This document shows positions 44,020-54,254 of a stretch of DNA of 64,000 nucleotides, one piece after another (position 1 is the stretch's first letter; the number at the start of each line of letters is the position of its first letter). The notes under the pieces were generated by a model that had not been told where the DNA came from, ran no database searches, and was given only the letters and a program-made list of their open reading frames with translations. Source of the stretch: Sesamum alatum (lineage: Eukaryota > Streptophyta > Magnoliopsida > Lamiales > Pedaliaceae); the NCBI GenBank assembly GCA_034509735.1, contig JACGWO010000011.1:17149573-17213572 (forward strand), read 5' to 3'. The translations under genes and the position numbers were made by a program.

Positions 44020-46052
44020 GAAAACCCATGCAGTTGGCCTATGGATTGGATGACGGCTACAGAACCAACTAATGAGAGTTGGATTTGAAACGTTCTAAGT
44101 GAAAGAAATCGAAACAGGAGATCAAGTATCCTACGGAGACTTGCACTAAGCATCGTATTCATTGAATAAGTGTCGTATTTCATCGGCGACAAATGGTGGA
44201 TGTCTATACGATCTTAGTGAGTTTGTCGACTGGGAGTCGAACCGGTTGAACTGACTCGCCGGGAATCATCATATGGAAACCTTGGAGGCTTGGTCGGTAT
44301 GACTAGAATTTCCTGCCTCCGATAGTACGAGAATAGTCGTCAAACTTGAGGAACCATGGGAGTCACGTACATACGATGGTTGTATCTTGGACCTAGCGAA
44401 GGTGATCGTGTCACGATATGTTCATCATAAGCAATGTCTAGTGCAGTCAGAATGTGTACTGAGGACAGTGAGCTTCAAGAAGAGGATCTATCTCCTGTAT
44501 GTATGTGACAGTGGTATCTTCTAGGCACTTGGAGACGCGTTCATGTTTTCCGAATTAGTGGCCACAGTGATTGGTTGAATAGGAAATGGTTTCCTACGTC
44601 GAACAATGAAGCAAACGCAATCTCGAGTACTAATTATAGATGCCTAGTCTAGGATGGGAACCGACACCAAATTCCATGCCTTAGACTGAGACTAGGAGAC
44701 GATAGATGGAAGGATAGTACTCGTATGGAACTTGGGAGCCTAAATGTTCACGCCAACATTCATCTAGTTTCTGGTGCCATAGACCGTTGCTAGACGGCCA
44801 CTCATAGTAATGGGCTTTCTTGATTAATGATTAATTAGGAACAATCAATTGAATTGGATTTAAATGATCAATTGTGTTGGACACAAGCCCAAGTCTAGCT
44901 AAGGGGAACCTAAAGAGTCACACACAAATCACCAACGGGGTGGAGGAATTAATTTAGAATTAATTCCGGAAGGCATAAAATAATTGGTTCTTTATATATG
45001 AGATAGTCCATTGGATGGATGACCCAAAATCATGTTGGATTTATTAATTAAGAGTATTTGAGTTTAAGTCATTAATTGGATTAAATGACTGTGAACGTAA
45101 TTTACTTAGATTTATTTTATTTGGCTTTTTGGCTTGTTTTGATTTAATTAGGACAAAGCCCAACCTAAATTAGGGCCCAAGGAGCCGAGTTGACTTCCGT
45201 GTATGGAAGCGAGGAGTTGGACTCCTCCCCACATGGAAAAGGAGATATGGTCGAGTTGTGCTTGTAAGGTGACCGAGTTGTGCTTTTGGAAAGCACAACT
45301 TGGCCACCAATTGTGGCTCTCCCATTTATATGATTTATCATGCCTTGTGGGAGAAGGCTTGATTAATGGGATAGAGTGTGATGTATCTAGACACATTCCT
45401 ACTCCTTTTCATACAAGATATAAGCAAAACACAAAGATTACGCTCCTCACTTCCTCGCGAGTACACTCGACAGTCCCTTATTCTCCCTCTATCACCTTTG
45501 CTTCTTCTTGATTTAGGATGAACTGAAGAACAAATGTTAATCTAAAAGGGATACACTAACCAATCCTTTTGATCTTGCTTCTTCCAAAGCACAATCTTTT
45601 CTAGCAAAAGGATTGTGGCTTCTTCCGGTGTGGTGGTGGATATCATTAGAGAATTTCTACACTTGAAATCTCGTGAACAGATTCGGAGAAAAAGGGAGCA
45701 AAGCGAGTAGCTGGTAAAAAAAGCAACAAAGGTAGTACTTGCTTTACGTTTTTATGTATCCTTTGTTGTTTGTTTCACCTATGTGGCCAATATGTGAGAT
45801 TAAGCTTAAATCTACATATTTTACATCGCTTGCTCGGGAAAGGCTAAGGGAACAACCCTTGCATGAGTTTTAAATCTTTTGAATGTTTTAAATTACACAC
45901 TCCCTTGGGCTTCCTCCGCGCTCCCAGGCAGATCTACTCCCTTCATATAATACACCCGAGGAGTATACACCTGATGTTGCTGTCATTGAAGGATTGTAGA
46001 ATATTGTTGTCAATAATGTCAAATCGTATGAGCATACTGAGAATGATCTGAT

Positions 46053-46430
46053 TGTTAGAATAGGTGACCAGAAAGCCAATTGGATTGGCGGTTTTGGAAA
46101 CTATTCGTCAATCTTTATTAAAATAATGTTATCCTGATAAATAGAGTAAGTATTCGCCACTGGCACTGTGTTTGTTGTGCTTACTCCTAATGTTGAACGG
46201 CGTTTCAACGTCACAACAAATGCCCACAGACCAATTAGATAACCCATGTAGTTGGGCTGCGCATTGGATGATGGCTATGAAACCAACTTATGAGGGTTGG
46301 TCTGAAACGTTCCAAGTCGAGGACCTCGAGACTGGGCATTGAGCATCGAGCATCCTATTGAGACTTGCACTAAGTATTGCATTCACTGGGTGAGTGCCGA
46401 GTTTCATCGGCGATAGACGAAGGTCGTCCA
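46053..46430 (+). repeat. Copia LTR 5' fragment
   Basis: Starts TGTTAGAATAGGTGACCAGA at 46053 and follows the same LTR family for about 380 bp (CCAAGTCGAGGACCTCGAGA, CGAGTTTCATCGGCGATAGA), then ends abruptly. It lies 107 bp after the solo LTR, in the same orientation. The 107 bp between is the continuation of the DNA at 38780. Confidence 0.8.
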
Positions 46431-47490
46431 TATTAGACATAAAATAAGGTTTCTTTTTATAATTAGTATAGATACTAGCGTGTGTCCCATGCTACGCACG
46501 AATTTAATTTAATTATAACTAAAATTATGTCTTACAAAATTTTAGAATTAGGTAAAAGTTAGTTTTTTTTTTTTAATATGAATGAGATTAATAATATACA
46601 ACTATTTTTTTTTTATCCAAATAACAATTAATCAATATCAATAAAGTTTACAAAAGTTTACAATTATCAAAAATAAGAATGAAGGTATATACATCCAATA
46701 AACTTAAATTTTCATTAATTGTTTAGTTTTATTTATTTTTCTAATTATCGGATGGAACATCAATTATTTTAATAAAAAAAGGATTTTATGCTAATATCTA
46801 TGTAACAAATTGCATATCAATATTACATCATCTTATTATATAATCTGTATAACATAATTTTCTATCATAAAATTAATCATATGCTATCATTACTTTTATA
46901 GAATTGTTACCAAAAGAAAAAAATGTGAATATTACGGAACTTCAAGTAACCAATTACTACTGAAGGAGTATATATATTAAAAAACTATTGTTATTAGATA
47001 TAAATATAATAAATGCTAATAAAAAATATTAGTTTTAACGAAAGATAAGATTATAAAATATCAAACATAATGAGTTAAATTTTGCTCTAAATGACATTAT
47101 GTATTATTTTGTATTCATAACTTCGATGTCATGGAAAGCAAAATAACTATTAATCACAAATACAAAATTAATATAATGTTTCAAATTAATATCTAGAAGT
47201 CTACTAATAAATTTAAGATAGAAGTGATTACTATAAAAAATGAATCAAATTTATAACATATATCTTGTTTGTGCATGAAAGTAATTATTCAAATTATTAT
47301 GTGGGAATATATATAAATATATCAAATTGTTTTCTTCATTTTGTTTGAGACTTTTGAATATTAATTGTACTTCTTTTGTTCGACTATTTAATAAAATATT
47401 TGTACTTTTTATTCTATTATTATATGGTAAAAATCTTCATTGTCTCTTATGCTATTGTTTCACCCATGCATAGACTGAAATATTAGCTCG
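46431..47490. other. AT-rich region, possible Helitron interior
   Basis: Very AT-rich, no gene. A ~100-bp segment at 47035-47140 (CATAATGAGTTAAATTTTGC ... TAACTTCGATGTCATGG) recurs diverged at about 48690-48775, so it brackets the tandem array at 47491-48556. Confidence 0.45.
46475..46512 (-). mobile_element. Helitron-like 3' terminus
   Basis: The minus strand reads TTCGTGCGTAGCATGGGACA followed by CACGCTAG and then T, the layout of a plant Helitron 3' end: a small hairpin (CGTGC-GTA-GCATG with one G-U) about 10 bp before terminal CTAG, followed by host T. The body would extend rightward. No matching 5' end in this orientation was found. Confidence 0.5.
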
Positions 47491-48556
47491 TAATCTCAAA
47501 CTTAAAAGATTTTTTTGAGGCTTCAAATGCATAAAGTAAAAATAAAAAATGAGTTTGTTGTAAGTTGTTTGAAATAGCATGCTTGAAACTTAAGCAAGAA
47601 AAGTAGAAAAACCATTAAGCAACAAATAAAAACTCAAAGAGAAGTTAAATTTATCGAGAAAACTAAAAAACAAATTAGAATTAGAAGTAGGTTATGACAT
47701 AAACTTGAACAAATTAAAAAGGTCCCACTATATATAATTAAATGAGATGAGAAAAGATGGACATCATATAATCTCAGACTCAAAAGACTTTTTTGAAATT
47801 TGCAAACGCATAAAATGAAAGTAAAAGAGTTTGTCGTAAATTATTTGGAATAGCATGCGAAAACTAGAAAACATATTAAACAACAAATAAAAATTCAAAA
47901 ATAAGTTAAATTCATTGAGAAAACTAAAAAATAAATTAGAATTGGAAGTAGGCTGTGACAAAAACTTGAGCAAATTAAAAAAAAAAAAAAAACCCACCTT
48001 ATGTAATTAAATGAGATGAGAAAAGGTGGATATGATATAATTAATCCCAAACTTAAAAGACTTCTTTGAAATTTGAAAATGCATAAGATAAAAGTAAAAG
48101 GATGTGCCCTAAGTTTTTTGAAATAGCATGCTCGAAAAGTAGAAAAAACATTAAGCAACAAATAAAAATTCAAAAAGAAGTTAAATTTGTCAAAAACACA
48201 CTAAAAAATAATTTAGAATTAGAAGTAGGCTACGACAAAAACTTGAACAAATTGAAAGAAAACCCACTATATATAATTAAATGAGATGAGAAAATGTGAA
48301 CATCATATAATCTCAAATTCAAAAGACTTCTTTGAAACTTGCAAAGACATGAAATAAAAGTAAAAGGTTTGTCGTAAGTTGTTAGCATGCTTGAACTTAA
48401 GCCTGAAAAGTAAAAAAAAACACTTTAAGCAACAAATAAAAACTCAAAAAGAAGTTAAATTCATTGAGAAAATTAAAAAATAAATTGGAAGTAGGCCATG
48501 ACAAAACTTGAATAAATTAAAAAAAAAATCCCACTATATATAGTTAAATGAGAAGG
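47491..48556. repeat. Four ~270-bp tandem repeats
   Basis: Units begin near 47491, 47771, 48047 and 48311 at variants of AATCTCAAACTTAAAAGACTT. Each contains TTTGAAATAGCATGC, AACAAATAAAAA(C/T)TCAAA, AGAA(T/-)TAGAAGTAGG and CTATATATAATTAAATGAGA near its end. Periods are about 280, 276, 264 and 250 bp. Frames at 47764-48284 read through the repeats and are not genes. Confidence 0.9.
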
Positions 48557-48959
48557 AAAAAGGTATCAAAGAATGACAAAATGCATAATTAATGAATATA
48601 ATTATTTATCAAAGTTTTACTGCCATATATAACAAATTATTATTATTATTTTACATAAGTATAATAAAAAATAATAAAAAAGAAGATTAGATTATTGAAC
48701 ATAATGAGTTAAGTTCTGCTTTACAATGTTATACATTATCCTTTGTTCCTAATTTCGATGTCATTAATCTTGCCTCATAATACATGTAATGATTCGAACA
48801 AAAATAAAAATATGAAAAGAGTTAAACAAAAATAAGGGAAATCGGATGAAAATAACAATGAAAATTGTAAGTTTTAAACAAACATCAAATATATGTATGG
48901 TTCAGGATACTGTAAGGGATGGGGGAAGAAAGGGCAACATACCGAAAATAATTGAGACA
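48557..48959. other. AT-rich spacer
   Basis: AT-rich DNA holding the second copy of the ~100-bp block that also lies left of the tandem array. Nothing else was recognised. Confidence 0.5.
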
Positions 48960-48968
48960 TACAAATAA

Positions 48969-49246
48969 GGGATAATTATATTTACACCCCCTGACCTATA
49001 GTTTATTTACACAAACCACCCCTACTTTTTCAATAATTACAGAAACCACCCTTGATAGCCAAAAAATAGGGGTAGTTTGTGTAATAATATTGATACTTTT
49101 GAGGGGTGTAAGTATAATTTTCTAAAAAAAGGGGTGGTTTATGTAAATGATACTACATTCTAGTGGGTGTATGTGTAATTATTCAAAAGGCATGGGTGGT
49201 TTGTGTAAACAGACCATAGGTTAGGGGGTGTAAATGTAATTATCCC
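48969..49246. mobile_element. Palindromic MITE, copy 2, with 9-bp TSD
   Basis: Begins GGGATAATTATATTTACACC and ends with the mirrored GGTGTAAATGTAATTATCCC. Exact 9-bp duplications TACAAATAA lie at 48960-48968 and 49247-49255, indicating a MULE-type mobilisation. It is the same family as 3143-3419 in reverse orientation. The whole 278 bp can fold into one long hairpin. Confidence 0.85.
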
Positions 49247-49255
49247 TACAAATAA

Positions 49256-50433
49256 ATTACACCGGAAAGTAAGTGTTTAGATATAGCGCATGGACTTTTA
49301 ATTACATGATTATTCTTCATTTAATTTTATGCTTTCTTCCATAATATAAAATACGTATAATAACAAAAAGTAAATGATTTTTAATAATTTACTGATAAAA
49401 GATTTTTAGACTTTAATTCAAAATTGAATAATTATCATAATTAAGAAAAAAGGCACCATTCTAACAGTATATTATCTTTATTTTAATTTATCAACAAAAG
49501 CAGATCTGTAGGACTAATTGATCAATTAAACAAATTAATTAACATAATCCAAATAAGCCATTAATATTAAAAAAATGAACATTTAGTGCAAATTAAATGT
49601 ATGATATAATTATTGTATATATTTTAGATAACTTGTGAAAACTGATTTTTAATTTGAGATAAAATAAAATAATTAGAATTGTTGCATACCTTCTTCTTGT
49701 CGGCAAATTATGATTGTAAAATATTTTTTAACATAAAGCTAATTTAGATACTAAAATGAACGTAATTACTCAAACATTAACTTCAATTATTTAATTCTGA
49801 CCAAATGTTAATTTTGAGAATTTCAATTCTTTTTTTAGTTATAAAAATACTTTAATTGATTGGTAAGAGAGATATCTAATTCTAATATATTCTTTCAATT
49901 TGAATAATCAAGTGTACAATATTATATATATTAGTCATGTATGTTTGTCTCTAATTTGAATTTAAGCAACTTATTAAGTTTGAAAATCTTGACCTTGAGC
50001 GAAATCATATTTAAAATCATGAATTAATTATAAATAATATTGATAAATATAAATAAAAGTTAGATTAACTATGTTTTTAAAATTCAATAATGAAGCTAAG
50101 TCTAAGAAAAAAATAGAAATTAAAATATAGTAAAAAATCAATTAAAATGTAACAAATAATACATACTATACAGTAACAAATAATGCCTACTATATAGTAG
50201 CAACAATATTATCTCACGTGCGGGTTCGAACCTATAACCTCTAGGAATACTTATTATAATAAAAAAAAATCGCAGGGGTTCGAAACTATGACCTCTAATA
50301 ATATTTATCTATACTATTATAAAAGCAACGTCTCTTTTGTGTCTAAGAAGGAAGTTATTTGTATAATTTTACAAAAAAAAATGTCCTTTGTTTTTGCATA
50401 ATCCATTCACCTCTTTATTTTTACAAAATGAAC
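49256..50433. other. AT-rich region with two tRNA-like B-box motifs
   Basis: AT-rich, no gene. Near 50224 and 50278 are GGGTTCGAACCTATAACCTC and GGGGTTCGAAACTATGACCTC, two direct copies resembling a polymerase III B box but without an A box or cloverleaf. A Helitron-like 5' start follows at 50319. Confidence 0.45.
50319..50345 (+). mobile_element. Helitron-like 5' terminus
   Basis: TCTATACTATTATAAAAGCAAC, preceded by A, matches the common 5' start of plant Helitrons. The body would run rightward. No 3' hairpin plus CTRR end was found before other elements begin at 50443, so it is an orphan or a heavily invaded copy. Confidence 0.5.
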
Positions 50434-50788
50434 TTTTTAATTGGGAAATTGTAATTTTCGTCCACTAATATAGAGGTTGTGGCGTTGTAAACCAAACTTT
50501 TAATAAAATAGCAATTAAGGACACTAATTTTTTTAAAAATGACAATTTCAGTCCAATTTTGCCCTAATTTTGCTGAAAATGCTCACATGTCCATCACGTG
50601 ACAAATAAAAATTGGGGGTTTTGTCCATTTCGGCCACAATTGCTTACGTGGAAATTCAAAATCAAGCGAAGATGACATGGCAGGAATGATGTGTTAAGTG
50701 GCCAAGAAATAGCAATTAAGGACACTAATTTTTAAAAAATGGCAATTTCAGTTCAATTTCACTCTAGCCAAGAATTTTGGGTAAAATA

Positions 50789-52913
50789 TGAAGGACAAGT
50801 GGATCCGCCCGAAAGCGCGAGCGGAAGCGAGAAGCGAAAGAATTGCATGAATTAAATCGCATATTAAAACATAATCCCAAGGGGTGTACCCTTGGGTGAT
50901 CAACCGGGCGTTCGATGTAGGATGTATCAATATTAAAGCACATATCATACATAGGGCATAGATAAAATGAAAACAATGAAAGCGTAATAAATAGTTACCT
51001 TCGTAGTTTCACGTGTGCACGGCTACTTGCTTTGTTCCTTCTTCGGAATGTTCACCAAGTTCAAATGTATGAACTATCAAAGGTGATCCACACCACACCG
51101 GAAAACACTCACATTCTCCTTGCTAGAAGAAAACGGGTTTAGAAGGAATCGGTTTAAGAAGACAAACACTATGGATTAGTGTTCTTCTTAAACTTACTTT
51201 GTTCTTCTCTTTTGATCCAAGATCAAAAGAAGAACACTAGTAAGAATATGGAGAGAGGGCCGAAAGTTTGAGAGAGAGGAGTGGCCGATTTTTGTCTTCT
51301 TTTCTTAGAAAAGATGAATTATGAAATCTCTTGCATAAGATGTTAGTATATACTCATATATATACATAATTAATGTGATTATTGGAATGTGTCTAGGTTC
51401 ATCCTAGGATGTCTAGATACATCCCAATCAATCACCATTAATTCTTCAATCAAGCCTACCAACCTTTAAGGTATGATCAAATCATACCAAAAGGGAAAGG
51501 CTTGATTGGAGTTGATTTGTCTCTTACCAAAAGAGACAAGTCAACTAGCACCTTGCATCCAACATGGCCGAAGTTTGCTCCCTCTCGGGTCAAAATTTAA
51601 CGGACCGGGTTTTCCTAATCCAATTACGACGAACCCAAAATTAAATCCAATTTAATGTCCACTTAAATAAATCCCGTTGATCTTTTAATCCAATCAAAAG
51701 ATCCAACATCTCAACTTTCCATATTTAATCGATAAATTCCATTACCGATTAAACGAGGGCCCGATACAATATCGGCCCGTCCATCCAATGGACAATCCCT
51801 TAAATAATCAAATTACTTATTCATCCTTCGAAAATGACTCCAAGTCAATCTCTCAACCTTCTCGGTGATTTATGTGTGACTCTTTAGGTTCACCCTCAGC
51901 TAGACTTGGGCCCGTGTCCCACAAGGGCCCGTTACCATGGGTGGTCGTCTAGCAACGGTCCATGGCACTAGAGACTAGGTGAATATTGGGGTGAACATTT
52001 AGGCGCCGATTCCGTACGAGTACGGTCCTTCCGTCTACCATCTCTCGGCCTTAGTCTAAGGTATGGAATTAGGCGTCGGTTCCCATCCTTGACTAGGCAT
52101 CTATGCTTAATACTCGACACTACGCATGCCTCAATGCGTCAACACAGGAAATCATTCCCTGTTCGACCAACCACTGCGGCCAGAGCTTTGAACTGCATGA
52201 ACGTGTCTCCGAGTGTATATGAGATACCTTTGTCACATACTGACAGGGGGTGGATCCTCCTTTTGGAACCCACCGTCCTTGCTACCCATTCCGACTGCAC
52301 TGGACAAGGCTTTTAATGATCATCTTACAGAATGATCACCTCTCGCCAGATCCAAGATACAACCATCCTGTGCATGTGATTGTCATGGTTCCTCAAGTCT
52401 GAGGACTACTCCTGTACTATCGAAATCAGGGAAATCCAATCATACCGACCAAGCCTCCATGGCTTCCATATGATGATCCCCGCGAGTGAGTCCAGTCGGC
52501 TCGACCCCAGTCGACCAACCCATCAAGATCGTGTAGGCATCCCATGCTTGTCGCCGATGAAACACGACACTCATCCAATGAACACGACTCTTGATGCAAG
52601 TCTCTATAGGACTCTCGATGCCCTGTCTCGAGGTCCTTACTGGGAACGTTGCAGACCTAACTCTTAATCAATTGGTTTCATGACCACCGTCTAATGCATG
52701 GCCAAACTGCATAAGTTGTTAATCGTGGTCTGTGGGCTTTGTTGCGATATAAGTAAAACACCGTTTTAACATATGCAAAATGAGTGCAACAAAGAAGGTA
52801 CCATTGGTGACGAACACTCATTTTATTCATCACATAATATTACATTTACATCAAGTTGTCAAATAGGTTACAAAATGCCAAACCTAATAGCTTTTTGGTC
52901 ACCTATTCTAACA
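50789..52913 (-). mobile_element. Copia solo LTR, minus orientation
   Basis: The minus strand runs from TGTTAGAATAGGTGACCAAA (52913) to CCACTTGTCCTTCA (50789), 2125 bp, with TG...CA ends. It is the same family as 38781-45945. No primer site or internal sequence flanks either end, so it is a solo LTR. Flanks AAATA and AAAAC do not form a clean duplication. Frames inside, such as 52089-52667, are chance. Confidence 0.75.
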
Positions 52914-52943
52914 AAAACACACACAAAAAAAAAAAAAAAGAAA

Positions 52944-53648
52944 AAACCCTGTCTTTGCACGAAGTTGCAAAAATTACCCCTATGATAACAAAATAGGCTA
53001 AACACTCCCTTCTATTTTCTAAAACATTGCATTTTCACGCTTGTACAAATGCCACGGCGGCGACTGTCGTCGCCAATATATATATATATAATTCAAACTA
53101 TTAAAATTTATTTAAAAGTTTTATATAAAATCAAGTATTTATAATTTAAAAATTAATATTTTATTAATATACATATATAAATTTTTGTAACTTTATATTT
53201 ATAAATAAATCTATTTACTAATTTATTAAAATAATAGTGTATTACAATATTTAAAAAGTAAATAATACTATTAATTAATAATATATAATTATTATAAATA
53301 AATAGAAATAAAACTTATTTTATTTTTTTTTAAAAATATAATAAAATTTTAGTATTATACTTTATTTTTATTTATTTAAAGAAAAATTGTAAGTTGAAGT
53401 TAAATGGCATTTGTGTTATTTATATTAAAAACAAAGCCAATTTGGACATTTTTGTCTGCCAAAAGTGGATGAAAAATTAAAAAAAAAAAAACAAAAAGAA
53501 CTTTTCCTAGGTGGGAGAGTGAATCGCACTCTCCGTTAAAATTGACGGAATGGAGGTTTTTGCTGAATTATATATCACAGGGGCATTTTAACCTATTTTC
53601 TTATCTTAGGGGTTTTATTGCAATTTCTAGAAAACACAGGGGATTTTT
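52944..53648. mobile_element. MITE with imperfect ~65-bp inverted ends
   Basis: The left end (CCCTGTCTTTGCACGAAGTT, ACCCCTATGATAACAAAATA) is mirrored at the right (ACCTATTTTCTTATCTTAGG, TAGAAAACACAGGGG). Both arms contain an AGG(G/C)TA/TACC block. A CGGCGGCGACTGTCGTCGCC palindrome near 53053 and an AT-rich core lie inside. No clear target duplication. It is related to 95-367. Confidence 0.6.
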
Positions 53649-54254
53649 TCTTTTCCCCGAGAATTTTTGGAATTTTTTGAAAATTATTGGCTGGAGTGAA
53701 ATTGGACTAAAATTGCCATTTTTTAAAAATTAGTGTCCTTAATTGCTATTTCTTGACCGGCTTTTGACACATCACTCCTTCCATGTCATCTTGGCCGGAT
53801 TTTGAATTGCCACGTAAGCAATTGTGGTCGGAGTGGACAAAATCCCCAATTTTTATTTGTCACGTGATGGACATGTGAGCATTTCCGGTGAAATTAGGCC
53901 AAAGTTGGATTGAAATGCAATATTTAAAAAATTAGTGTCCTAAATTGCTATTTTATTAAAAAAAGTGGTTTACAGCACCACCGCCCGTATGCTAGTGGAC
54001 GAAAATTGCAATTTTTCCTTTTTAATTTGTAGAGTTTAAAAATGGAAAGTTAGCATATTTTGGTAGTTCTCATACCAAAATTTGAAACTACCCAAAATAC
54101 CCTTCAATTTTCCAAACTCTTCTCTTTTCTCTCTCTCTCCAAAATCAAACAACAATCGCACGTTCTAACCCTCCCCCCCTCCTCTCTCTTTGTGCATAAA
54201 CATCCCAAAATAAGTTTGGATTCCACTTCTTATTTTCTCTAACAATGGTTATAT

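Larger units (their letters stand above)
38781..45945 (+). mobile_element. Copia solo LTR (about 2.15 kb) split by a gypsy insertion
   Basis: The LTR starts TGTTAGAATAGATGACCAG at 38781 and ends CTACTCCCTTCA at 45945. The exact 5-bp duplication TATAA lies on both sides (38776-38780 and 45946-45950). Excluding the nested gypsy (39008-44019) its length is about 2.15 kb, close to the other solo copy at 50789-52913. With a TSD and no internal region, it arose by LTR-LTR recombination. Open frames at 45148-45511 and 45863-46079 are chance. Confidence 0.85.
50443..54018. mobile_element. MULE-type element with two nested elements
   Basis: Arms at 50443-50788 and about 53690-54018 are inverted repeats of each other, sharing AATTTTCGTCCACTA, AATAGCAATTAAGGACACTAA, CACGTGACAAATAAAAATTG and CAATTGCTTACGTGG. 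The 9-bp duplication TTTTTAATT flanks it exactly (50434-50442 and 54019-54027). The interior is wholly occupied by a copia solo LTR and another MITE, so the original was a ~0.7 kb non-autonomous fold-back element. Arm ends resemble those of 4892-9113 (GCAATTTTCGTCC). Confidence 0.8.

Noticed and set aside
45148..45511. Overlapping frames of 82 and 102 codons
   Set aside because: Inside the copia solo LTR, and equivalent frames are not conserved in the other LTR copies.
47764..48284. Frames across the 270-bp repeats
   Set aside because: Low-complexity translations of tandem repeats that change frame between units.
50220..50300. tRNA gene
   Set aside because: B-box-like motif only; no cloverleaf, A box or anticodon arm.
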